Below are positions 51,587 through 59,493 of a stretch of DNA of 64,000 bases, one piece after another. The notes beneath the pieces were generated by a model. That model did not search any database, was not told the DNA's origin, and saw only the letters and a list, made by a program, of their open reading frames with translations. A program made the position numbers and the translations under genes. Source of the stretch: Elusimicrobiota bacterium (GTDB lineage Bacteria > Elusimicrobiota > Elusimicrobia > UBA1565 > UBA9628); contig DMMY01000025.1 in assembly GCA_003452935.1 (NCBI GenBank), forward strand, positions 62,001 to 126,000, written 5' to 3'. Position 1 is the stretch's first letter. Each line of letters starts with the position of its first letter.

Positions 51587-52756
51587 TCAGGACGAAGGGG
51601 TCCGTGGCGCCATTCCCCCATCGTAGAGCTCTTCCTGGGCCCGGGGGTTCTTGCTCCGGCATCGGTGGCATGGGCCGGCTCCCCGGTGCGGGCAATCCTC
51701 CGGGCAGATGGGCAGCGTAAAATAGAAACGAGATCCCTTGCCCGGCGCGCTTTCCAGGCGCAGGGCGCTTTCGTGGCTTTCCAGGATTTCCTTGGCTATC
51801 AAGAGCCCGACCCCAAATCCCTTGGCCTCCTTCCTGCTTTCCGGGGTCCGATAGAAACCCTGGAAGATGGCGGCTTGATGCTTGGGATCAATGCCTATGC
51901 CGGTATCCTCCACGGCTACCAGCACCTCCTCGGGAGAGCCGCTTTGCGGGGCGATGCTCACGGTGACCCGGCCTTTGGCGGGCGTGTACTTGATGGCGTT
52001 GCCGATGAGGTTTCCCATGACCAAGGCCAGGGCGTCAGGATCGGCGCGCACCGGGAAGATCGTCTGCGGAAAATCAAGGCGCAGGTCGATGTTTTTTTGA
52101 TCGCTCAGGGGCCGCATGAGCTCAAAGGCTTCCTGCACGATTTTTCGCAGCTCGATCTGGCGCAGATCCAGCTGGAAGCGGCCTGATTCCAGGCGGGCAT
52201 GGTTGAGAAAATTGCTGACCGCCGACTTGAGGATGCGGTGAATGCGTTCGAGCACCGGATAAAGCTTGCGGCGCTGCGCCTCATCGGCGTCGTTTTCCCG
52301 CAGGAGCAGGAGGGCCATGCCCATGCTGGTCAGGGAATTGTTGAATTCGTGGCTGACCATGGAGAGCAAATCGGAACGCATCCGGGAGATCTCCTTCTCG
52401 TGCTCCAGCGCCTTGCGCAGCTTGGCCAAGACCGAGGAGACTATGAAAAACATGCCGACCGCCATGAATGCGTTCCAATATATAAGGGAAAGCCGGGCGA
52501 ACGCCGAGCCTAGCGTCCTATAGTCCGCGTAGTCCATGATGAACCAGGTTCCCGCCGCGGCCGCGGACATGAACAGTCCAGGTAAAAGGCCGGCATACCA
52601 GGCCATCAGCGAGATGGGAACCAAATAGAAGAGACCGAAGCCGTACTCTATTTTGGTCGAGTGATCGGCCCATCCGATGACCGCGAGCAGAGCCAAGCCT
52701 GCCGCCCAGCGCAGGGTGGGGCTGCGGGAAAGCCGTCTATGGATATGGATCCACAT
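51587..52756 (-). CDS. Membrane sensor histidine kinase with Cys/His-rich tail
   Basis: A 389-residue kinase with three or four membrane helices in residues 15-110 and almost no periplasmic loop, so it probably senses the membrane or a transported ligand. HisKA carries H136 (MVSHEFNNSL) and HATPase motifs follow (NLIGNAIKY, DTGIGIDPKH, GFGVGLLIAK). After the kinase domain the tail has CPEDCPHRGAGPCHRC, four cysteines and two histidines in sixteen residues, which could bind a metal. The next gene upstream on the strand is the aminotransferase, 19 bases away. Confidence 0.9.
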   Translation of the reverse strand: MWIHIHRRLSRSPTLRWAAGLALLAVIGWADHSTKIEYGFGLFYLVPISLMAWYAGLLPGLFMSAAAAGTWFIMDYADYRTLGSAFARLSLIYWNAFMAVGMFFIVSSVLAKLRKALEHEKEISRMRSDLLSMVSHEFNNSLTSMGMALLLLRENDADEAQRRKLYPVLERIHRILKSAVSNFLNHARLESGRFQLDLRQIELRKIVQEAFELMRPLSDQKNIDLRLDFPQTIFPVRADPDALALVMGNLIGNAIKYTPAKGRVTVSIAPQSGSPEEVLVAVEDTGIGIDPKHQAAIFQGFYRTPESRKEAKGFGVGLLIAKEILESHESALRLESAPGKGSRFYFTLPICPEDCPHRGAGPCHRCRSKNPRAQEELYDGGMAPRTPSS

Positions 52757-52775
52757 TCGCTTACATTATATAAAG

Positions 52776-54053
52776 TTAGTAGACCGGCTTGAGGATGGCG
52801 AGCGCGCTTTCGAAGCGGGCTTGGAAGGCGCGGTCCAGGACGTCCGCGCACACGGCGTAGCGCACGAGGGGTTCCGGTTGTCCTTCCGGAGTGAAGCCGG
52901 CGAAATGTACGCCCACGATGCCGGTCTCGGCGATGACGAGCCGGTTGTAGGCCTCCTCCACGCTCATCTTCAGGCGACGGGCTTCTTCTTGGAGGTCCTT
53001 GCCCAGGACCCGGCGCGGGACTTTCCAGAGGGTGAAAAAACCGGCGTCCGTGGAGCAGGCCTGGCGCAGACCGGCTTTTTGGAGGGCGGCAATCACATAG
53101 TCCAGCCGGCTGCGGTAGAGGCCGCGCAGGGATTCGAGGGCCGCCGTGGCGGCGGCCGGGTCCTGGAAAAATCGGCCGTAGGCCGCCATGAGCGCAGGCG
53201 CGGGGCCGGAGTCCGTGTTGCCTTTGATGGTGACGTAGTCCGCGACGAAATCCCGGGATCCGACCAAGGCCCCCAGGCGCGCTCCCGGGTCGCTGAAGGA
53301 CTTGCTTACGGAGTAGAGCTCCAGCCATTCCAGCTCCGGATAATCCTTGGCGACCTGGGCCAAGGGAACGTGGTTGTCGCCGGCGAGGCCGGCGTAGGCC
53401 GCGTCATTGACCAAGCGGCAGCCGCGTTCCAGGCAGAACTGGATCAAGGCCCGCCATTCCCCGGCCGCGGCCGCCACCGAGGCGGGATTTCCCGGGCGGA
53501 TGACGAAGACCATGTCCGGCCGGCGGAGCTTGGCTTTGCGCAGGGCCTCATCCAAATGGGCCGTGCAAAGCCGCATGTTTTCCGCCGAGTAGAGCGGCCA
53601 GACCACCCTGCGCGTTCCCAGATAAGAACCGGACCAGGTGCCGATCACGTCGTAGGCGGGCAGGTTCGAGGCGAGCGCGAAACGGCCGCGCCGGCGGCGG
53701 TCCGGAAGGTGGAGGCCGCAGGAAATGGGGATGATGGCGGTCGCGGTCTTGATGCCGGCGATGGGTGCGGCGCGCAGATGCGGGTGCTCTGCGAGACGGA
53801 TGCGGCCATGGAGCTCGACCATGCCCGAGCAAAACCCCAGGAGATCCTTGTCCTCGGCGTAGGTGTGGTAATCGTAGCCGGGGTCCGCGGCGAAAGCCGC
53901 CTCCAGCCGCCTTATGGCTTCGGGCGGCACGCCGTCCGGGTTGCCGAGGGAGAGGTTGAGGGCGCTTCGGCCGGTGCGGCGCTGGTATTCGTCCAGGAGA
54001 ACGTAGATGAACTGGAACAGATTGACGCCGCCGGGCGGAATGCGTCGAGGCAT
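52776..54053 (-). CDS. PLP-dependent class I/II aminotransferase
   Basis: A 425-residue aminotransferase. PLP contacts are D217-x-x-Y220 (NDAAYAGL) and the Schiff-base lysine K251 (YSVSKSFSDPG). The usual NPNNPTG loop is RPGNPA (186-191), with Gly where the family has Asn, a change that may affect substrate choice. The set resembles LL-diaminopimelate aminotransferase-like enzymes. No pathway neighbour is present except a kinase gene downstream. AGGA precedes the ATG at 54053. Confidence 0.88.
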   Translation of the reverse strand: MPRRIPPGGVNLFQFIYVLLDEYQRRTGRSALNLSLGNPDGVPPEAIRRLEAAFAADPGYDYHTYAEDKDLLGFCSGMVELHGRIRLAEHPHLRAAPIAGIKTATAIIPISCGLHLPDRRRRGRFALASNLPAYDVIGTWSGSYLGTRRVVWPLYSAENMRLCTAHLDEALRKAKLRRPDMVFVIRPGNPASVAAAAGEWRALIQFCLERGCRLVNDAAYAGLAGDNHVPLAQVAKDYPELEWLELYSVSKSFSDPGARLGALVGSRDFVADYVTIKGNTDSGPAPALMAAYGRFFQDPAAATAALESLRGLYRSRLDYVIAALQKAGLRQACSTDAGFFTLWKVPRRVLGKDLQEEARRLKMSVEEAYNRLVIAETGIVGVHFAGFTPEGQPEPLVRYAVCADVLDRAFQARFESALAILKPVY

Positions 54054-54178
54054 GAGGGTATCCTAGCAAGAGCCTTTTGAGCGCGCAAGCTCGACGACGC
54101 GGGCCCGGCCCGCGGCCGGGGTGTCGCAGGGAGGATAAAATTCAGTAAGCTTTTCGTGGAGAGCGGGGGAAAGGCAAA

Positions 54179-55012
54179 ATGGAGGCCGAGATCAACGGCG
54201 TGCGCTTGTTTTATCGCGACGAAGGCCCTCGCGACGGGATACCCGTGGTCCTGATCCACGGCTTTCCATTCAGTCAGGCCATGTGGGAGCCCCAGATCCG
54301 GGCGCTGGCCGAGGAGTTCCGCGTAGTGGCTTACGATATGCGCGGGCTGGGACAAAGCGGCGTGGGCGACGGCCAGTACACCATGGAACTCTACGTCGAC
54401 GATCTGTCGGCCCTGCTCGACTTCCTCGTCATCGAGCGGGCCGTGCTCTGCGGGCTCTCCATGGGCGGCTATGTGGCCCTGCGCATGGCCCAGCGCGAGG
54501 CGGACCGGGTCCGGGCTTTGGTCCTTTGCGACACGCGCAGCCAGGCGGATGCGGACGAGGCCAAGCTCGGCCGCGCCGCCGCGATCCGGGCGATCAAGCA
54601 AGGGGGGCTGGCCGGATTCGCCGAGGATTTCGTGGGGAAGGTCTTCGCTCCGGCCTCCCTGGCCGGGGCGGCGGCCGCGAGGCGGCAAAGCGCGGTGTCA
54701 ACGATCCGATCCATCATCGCGGCGAGCCAGCCTCTGGGCGTGTGCGGGGCCCTGCTCGCCATGGCCGGCCGGACGGATACGACCGGGACCCTGGCCGGCA
54801 TCAGGGTCCCCGCATTGGTTCTGGTCGGCGAGCATGACGCGCTCACCCCGCCCGCGCAGGCGCGAGCCCTGGCCGCGGCGATTCCCGGATCGGAGATGTC
54901 CGTCATCGCCGGGGCCGGACACCTCAGCAGTCTGGAGAATCCCGAGGAGTTCAATCAACGCCTGCTCGGCTTTCTTAGGCGGCTTTCAGGCCGCGGGGGT
55001 CGGCCGGCATGA
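54179..55012 (+). CDS. Alpha/beta-fold hydrolase
   Basis: A 277-residue serine hydrolase. The oxyanion motif HGFP (27-30), nucleophile S94 (CGLSMGGY), acid D222 region (GEHDALT) and the late His (AGHLSSLENPE) complete the triad. The pattern is that of 3-oxoadipate enol-lactonase-like or carboxylesterase-like proteins; substrate is open. It overlaps trmL by four bases (ATGA), so the two are co-translated although no functional link is obvious. Confidence 0.9.
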   Translation: MEAEINGVRLFYRDEGPRDGIPVVLIHGFPFSQAMWEPQIRALAEEFRVVAYDMRGLGQSGVGDGQYTMELYVDDLSALLDFLVIERAVLCGLSMGGYVALRMAQREADRVRALVLCDTRSQADADEAKLGRAAAIRAIKQGGLAGFAEDFVGKVFAPASLAGAAAARRQSAVSTIRSIIAASQPLGVCGALLAMAGRTDTTGTLAGIRVPALVLVGEHDALTPPAQARALAAAIPGSEMSVIAGAGHLSSLENPEEFNQRLLGFLRRLSGRGGRPA

Positions 55013-55494
55013 ACGTGGCTCTTTTCGAGCCGGAGATTCCCTGGAATACGGGCAATATTGGCAGGACCTGCATCGCCGCGCAAGCGACCCTGCATCTCAT
55101 CGGGCCCCTGGGATTCAGCCTCGGCGGTCCGGAAATACGCCGCTCCGGCCTCGACTACTGGCCCAAGCTCAAGCTGGCGCGCCATGAGGACATGTCCGGT
55201 TTTATTTCCTCATTGCCCGCGAACCCTTCGGTTCTGGTCTTCACCACCAAGGCCGCGCGGAGCTTTCGGGACGCGCCTTTTCGCCCGGACAGCTTCCTCC
55301 TTTTCGGCCGGGAATCGAGCGGGCTTCCCGAGTCCGTTCTGGAGCGTTTCTCGGGCAGCCTGTTCCGCATCCCGGTCAGCGGCGAGGTGCGCTCCCTCAA
55401 CCTTTCCACGGCCGTGGCCGTGGCGCTTTATGAGGGTTTGCGCCGGACCGGGGGCGATCCCGGCCGCGCGACGATGTGTTATGATAATGGATGA
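55009..55494 (+). CDS. trmL: tRNA (cytidine/uridine-34-2'-O)-methyltransferase
   Basis: A 161-residue SPOUT methyltransferase, standard for TrmL. Motif 1 is NTGNIGRTC (13-21), motif 2 FGRESSGLP and motif 3 RSLNLSTAVAVALYE, forming the trefoil-knot SAM site. It methylates the wobble base of tRNA-Leu isoacceptors and helps codon reading. It overlaps the hydrolase gene. The exported protein gene follows after 31 bases. Confidence 0.95.
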   Translation: MNVALFEPEIPWNTGNIGRTCIAAQATLHLIGPLGFSLGGPEIRRSGLDYWPKLKLARHEDMSGFISSLPANPSVLVFTTKAARSFRDAPFRPDSFLLFGRESSGLPESVLERFSGSLFRIPVSGEVRSLNLSTAVAVALYEGLRRTGGDPGRATMCYDNG

Positions 55495-55525
55495 TGGAAT
55501 AAGGCCATTGCCTGGAGGCGGAGAA

Positions 55526-56095
55526 ATGAAACGACTGATTTTCGCTCTCGCGATGCTGGCTCCGGGCGGAGCGTGGGCCGAGAGATATTCCCTGCGCGAC
55601 GTGGGGGACTTCCAGCCCTCGGGCCAGCGGGTGGAGTTCTACGACCGTTTCGGCTGGAGGGGTTACGAGGTCGATTTCGACTTCGGACTCGACGAGGGCA
55701 ATAGGATGTTGAGCAGCGACTCTCGTTTGAAATTGCGCGTCCAGAAGCGCGACGGCGGGCGCTGGAATTACACCTGCAAGGCCAAGGGCCGCAGGCCGCT
55801 CATCGCCAACATCAATTTTCTTTGGGGCAAGGGCATTTCCGTGGTCGTGGAGTGCCGGGTGGATGAAAAGGCTTTCGCCAAAGCCGTGGGCATGGACCCC
55901 GACGACGTCGGAAATCCCACCATCGTTTTTCATGCCATGATCCAGGAAGGGCAAGTGACCCCGGGACCCCAGCGCGGGTTGTATTTCGAGCCCACCGGCC
56001 GGCTTGCCGCCGCGGAGCTAGGCCCCTATACCAGCAAGAACGACGACCCCTCGAGCCTCACCGTTTTGTTTCGCAGCGCGGAACGTCAGCCTTAG
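55526..56095 (+). CDS. Small exported protein, unknown; stop codon formed at a repeat junction
   Basis: A 189-residue protein with a signal peptide (1-18, LIFALAMLAPGGAWA). The mature part is beta-rich with charged loops (YEVDFDFGLDEGNRML, KGISVVVECRVDEK); one Cys pair (about C82, C109) could form a disulfide. I recognise no family. GGAGGCGGAGAA precedes the ATG at 55526. The TAG stop (56093-56095) uses the first base of a palindromic element, so the original C-terminus may have been longer. Confidence 0.75.
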   Translation: MKRLIFALAMLAPGGAWAERYSLRDVGDFQPSGQRVEFYDRFGWRGYEVDFDFGLDEGNRMLSSDSRLKLRVQKRDGGRWNYTCKAKGRRPLIANINFLWGKGISVVVECRVDEKAFAKAVGMDPDDVGNPTIVFHAMIQEGQVTPGPQRGLYFEPTGRLAAAELGPYTSKNDDPSSLTVLFRSAERQP

Positions 56096-56251
56096 GGCTC
56101 GTTAAGAAATAAATGATCGTTTTTGGACGCCGATGCATCCCATCCGGCTGCGTTGTTCGTCGCACATGCCTACGGGCATGCTCGCTCCTCGCGCCTTGCC
56201 GGATGGGCGCCTCGACGCCCAAATGACTATCACTAATTCCTTAACGAGCCC
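56095..56251. mobile_element. 157-bp palindromic MITE-like element
   Basis: The whole element is one imperfect palindrome centred near 56173. The ends are GGGCTCGTTAAG and CTTAACGAGCCC, a perfect 12-bp match; inner blocks such as CCCATCCGGC/GCCGGATGGG and ATGCC/GGGCAT also pair. TTA flanks both sides (left at 56092-56094, right at 56252-56254), which may be a target duplication. It encodes no protein. It looks like a non-autonomous inverted-repeat element whose transposase is elsewhere. Together with the hairpin and promoter after it, it fills the 322-base gap between the exported protein and the Lon-like gene. Confidence 0.75.
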
Positions 56252-56279
56252 TTAGTCATTCATTTCACTTCTCAATTTA

Positions 56280-56307
56280 GGCCCATCGCCCTACGCGGGC
56301 ATGGGCC
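56280..56307. repeat. Short hairpin GGCCCAT/ATGGGCC
   Basis: GGCCCAT (56280-56286) pairs with ATGGGCC (56301-56307). A third GGCCCAT copy lies at 56334-56340. No T-run follows on either strand; it may be a regulator site or part of a repeat edge. Confidence 0.4.
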
Positions 56308-56340
56308 ATTTAGCTGCGGCGCGGAGCCCTTTTGGCCCAT

Positions 56341-56369
56341 TTAATGGAGACTTTTTTCCAATTATAATG
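56341..56369 (+). promoter_or_regulatory. Promoter of the Lon-like protease gene
   Basis: A perfect TATAAT (56364-56369) has TTTAAT 17 bases upstream (56341-56346). A transcript would start about 40 bases before the ATG at 56418. Confidence 0.5.
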
Positions 56370-56417
56370 ACTGCGTTGAAGACGCCGGGGTACAGGCCCA
56401 TGACCAAGGAGTATCAC

Positions 56418-59400
56418 ATGACCGCTTCGCGGAACTTGCTCGTTCGATCCCTTTCTGTCGTCGTCGCCTTGACCCTCCTGCTGCCCGGTCCGGCAGGGGC
56501 CGCGAATGTCATGAGCGGCCGCGCCAAGGCGATCGCGCCCATCGGCGCCGCGGCGGCGGGCGCCATTTCACCCCGACTCAAAGACCTGCGTCTGGCCCCC
56601 GCGGCCGCGCTGGGGCGTCTTGCTCCCTTGAAGTCTCCCGCGGTCTCCGCTGGAATCTCCGAATCCGCCGGCGCGGCGCCGTCCGCCCAGGCCGCGCCGC
56701 AGGCCGTGGCCGCGCATCCCGTGATCGACCTTCTTAACCGGCTGCAGGGCATGTTGCCCGAGACCTTGGACACGCCGGCTGACGCGGCCAAGCTCAAGGC
56801 CGCGGCCCAGTCTTTGCCCGAAGGCCCGTTTCGCGCCCAGCTCGTGGCTTTGGCCGAGACCGCGGCCGCGCCTCAGGGCGGGGACAGCTCTGTTCCCGAG
56901 AACCTCAGGCGGCTCTTCGACAACGCGGCGCAAATCAAGGAGTCGGTGGCCGCGGCCCCGGCCAAGACTTCGATGTGGGAGAGGCTGGCGAGCCTGCCCT
57001 TGCTGCGCAAGTCCGGCTTGATCAAGGCCAAGGCTGAGCAAAGCCGGCCCGCGGCCGCGCCGCTCGATCCCAAGGACTTTGAGTTCAAGGCCGAACAGGT
57101 GCGCTGGGTGCCCTCCCCGGAAACGCTTCCGGCCAGCACCAAGGAAGTGGCTCTGGGGAATAGAAAGGTCGTTGGCCAGGACGCGGCGCTCAAAGCTCTG
57201 AACTTCGGTTTGAGGATGACGGGGCCCAACTATAACGTCTATGTTTCCGGTCCGGACGGCTCGGGACGGAGCACCGCGGTGGACGCGGTCGTGGCGGACA
57301 TCGCTCCGGCCATGCCTGAGGCTCCGGATTTGGTGATCGGAACTGATTTCTCCGACGACCAGTCCCCTGTTGCTATTGTTTATGTGGCGCCGGGCCAAGG
57401 CAAGGTCTTGCAAGCCGCTGTCCGGGAATTCGTGCGCTCGGTCTCTGAGACTCTGCCCGGGTTGCTCAACTCCGGCAAATTGGGGGAGGATAAAGCGGCC
57501 CTGGAGATGGAATTCGAGGCTGCCGCGGCCCAGAAAAGGCAGGCCTTCGAGGAAAAGGTGGCGCAAATCAAGATCGGCAAAGGTTTCGGCTTTGCCATCA
57601 AGATGGTCCAGGGGCAGGGCATTTTTGTAGCGCCCCTTTGGAATGGACAACCGTTCAAGAGCCAGGATGAGATCAACGCTAAGATCGAAGCCGGGGAGTT
57701 TACTGATGAGGAGTGGGAGCAGGCCGCGGCCGAGGCCAAGGCCAAGGCGCAGCCGCTGATCAGAGAGTTTCAAGATATCGGGAGACAAATCCAGGCGGAA
57801 TACCAAGCCCTGCAAGAGAAAATTTCGAGCCTGGAAGGCGATACGGTCGCTTCATTGATGGAGGCCAAGGCGGGGCCGATGCTCGCCGCTGTCGCGGGCA
57901 ACGAGTCGGCGGAGAGCTATGTCCAGAGCCTGCTTGAGCATGCCGCGGCCAATTATGGGGATTTTCTGCCCCAGGAGCAGGCGGCGTCTCCTTTTGCGGC
58001 TCCGCAAAATCCTCTGGAGCAATATGAGGTGCGCGTGCGCGTGGACAATGCCGGCCTCAAGGGCGCGCCCGTGATCGAGGAGGAAGATCCGACCCCGGAG
58101 AGACTTTTCGGCGAGAACGGCTCGTTTGTCAAGGCCAACGGCGGCTTTCTCGTGCTCGACGCATTGGCCGTGCTGCGCTCCGGAGCCTGGCCTTTTCTGA
58201 TGCGCGCCACGCTCTCCGGGAAGGCTCCCAGCCATGTCGAAATGCCGGCGAATAATGCCGCGGCCGGCATGATGCCTTTGGTGCTCATGCAGGAGAAAAA
58301 GGCTCCTGCTTATCTTATTCCCGCGCGGGTCAAGGTGGTTCTCATTGGCTCGCCCATGCTCAAGATGATGATCCAGGAGCATGACGACATGTTCGCCAGC
58401 GGCTTCAACGCCAACGTGGAGTTCGAATCGAGCATGCCTGCCGACGCGCAAAGCGTGTCCGGCTATGTCGAATTCTTCAAGAATATCGTGAACAAGAGCG
58501 CGGGCGCGATCCTGGACCTTTCCCGCGACGCCATCTCCGCCTTGCTGGAGTACAGCGCGCGGCTCGTGCACAGCAACCAGAAGCTTTCCGCCCGGTTCGG
58601 AGCCGTCTACAGCCTGATGCGCGAGGCGACTTTCTTTGCCAGGGACGCGGGCCATGAGGAGTTGTCCCGGCAGGATGTGGACGCGGCCCTGGCCGCGCGC
58701 AGGGATCGCGACGAAGGCTATGTGAAGCATGTCATGGAGTATTATCTCACCGATACTTTTCATGTCGCCACTTCCGGCAAGGAAGTCGGCCAGATCAACG
58801 GGCTCGCGGTCATGGGCAACTTCGGAGTCCCGGCGCGCATTACCTTGAGCATCGGCGTGGGCAATAATGGGGGCATCTCCATCACTTCCACCGACCGCGA
58901 AGCCGGAACCACGGGCCCCAGTTTTATCAAGGCCGTGGGCAACATCCAAGGCTTCTTGCGCCAGACTTTCGCCCAGAACAAGAAGCGCTCGGCCGACATC
59001 GGCATCTCGTTCGAGCAGCAATACGGAGGTCTTGACGGAGATTCCGCGACCTCGACGCAGATCTACGCCATCCTCTCCCGCCTCTCGGGCGTGCCCATCA
59101 GTCAGGAGTTCGCGGTCACCGGCTCAGCCGACCAATTCGGCAACGTCCAGCCCATCGGCGGCGCCAACCATAAGATCGAGGGATTCTTCGCCCTATGCAA
59201 GGCCCGGGGCCTGACCGGCAACCAGGGGATTCTGGTTCCTGCTGCCAACTTCAGGGATATCCAGCTTAGCGCCGAGGTGGCGCAAGCCGTGGCCGAGGGC
59301 AAGTTCCATATTATCCCGGTGGCCAATGTCTGGCAAGGCATCGACTTCTTGACCGGAGTATCCTATAAGACGATAAAGGCAAAAGCGGAGAAGCGGCTCG

Positions 59401-59429
59401 ATGAGCTGACCGCCGCGGCCGGCCGATAA
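56418..59429 (+). CDS. Lon-like protease (AAA_32 / YcbZ type) with signal peptide and Ala-rich leader
   Basis: A 1003-residue protein. Residues 1-29 are a textbook signal peptide (LLVRSLSVVVALTLLLPGPAGA), followed by AANVMSGRAKAIAP and an Ala/Pro-rich stretch to about 215. The ATPase part begins near 245, with the P-loop GPDGSGRS (278-285), Arg replacing Lys as in other AAA_32 proteins as I recall them. The C-terminal Lon protease domain has the Ser-Lys dyad S876 (LDGDSAT) and K919 (ANHKIEG), 43 residues apart, exactly as S679 and K722 in E. coli Lon. Lon enzymes are normally cytoplasmic, so the export signal is the striking point. AAGGAG precedes the ATG at 56418. Confidence 0.88.
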   Translation: MTASRNLLVRSLSVVVALTLLLPGPAGAANVMSGRAKAIAPIGAAAAGAISPRLKDLRLAPAAALGRLAPLKSPAVSAGISESAGAAPSAQAAPQAVAAHPVIDLLNRLQGMLPETLDTPADAAKLKAAAQSLPEGPFRAQLVALAETAAAPQGGDSSVPENLRRLFDNAAQIKESVAAAPAKTSMWERLASLPLLRKSGLIKAKAEQSRPAAAPLDPKDFEFKAEQVRWVPSPETLPASTKEVALGNRKVVGQDAALKALNFGLRMTGPNYNVYVSGPDGSGRSTAVDAVVADIAPAMPEAPDLVIGTDFSDDQSPVAIVYVAPGQGKVLQAAVREFVRSVSETLPGLLNSGKLGEDKAALEMEFEAAAAQKRQAFEEKVAQIKIGKGFGFAIKMVQGQGIFVAPLWNGQPFKSQDEINAKIEAGEFTDEEWEQAAAEAKAKAQPLIREFQDIGRQIQAEYQALQEKISSLEGDTVASLMEAKAGPMLAAVAGNESAESYVQSLLEHAAANYGDFLPQEQAASPFAAPQNPLEQYEVRVRVDNAGLKGAPVIEEEDPTPERLFGENGSFVKANGGFLVLDALAVLRSGAWPFLMRATLSGKAPSHVEMPANNAAAGMMPLVLMQEKKAPAYLIPARVKVVLIGSPMLKMMIQEHDDMFASGFNANVEFESSMPADAQSVSGYVEFFKNIVNKSAGAILDLSRDAISALLEYSARLVHSNQKLSARFGAVYSLMREATFFARDAGHEELSRQDVDAALAARRDRDEGYVKHVMEYYLTDTFHVATSGKEVGQINGLAVMGNFGVPARITLSIGVGNNGGISITSTDREAGTTGPSFIKAVGNIQGFLRQTFAQNKKRSADIGISFEQQYGGLDGDSATSTQIYAILSRLSGVPISQEFAVTGSADQFGNVQPIGGANHKIEGFFALCKARGLTGNQGILVPAANFRDIQLSAEVAQAVAEGKFHIIPVANVWQGIDFLTGVSYKTIKAKAEKRLDELTAAAGR

Positions 59430-59449
59430 CAGAGAGTTATCGAGCTTTT

Positions 59450-59484
59450 GCCCCCGCGCCACCCCCGGCGCGGGGGCTTTTTTT
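59450..59484 (+). terminator. Rho-independent terminator of the Lon-like gene
   Basis: A perfect 11-bp stem (GCCCCCGCGCC paired with GGCGCGGGGGC, six-base loop) is followed by seven T. Confidence 0.95.
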
Positions 59485-59493
59485 ATGGGGGGC

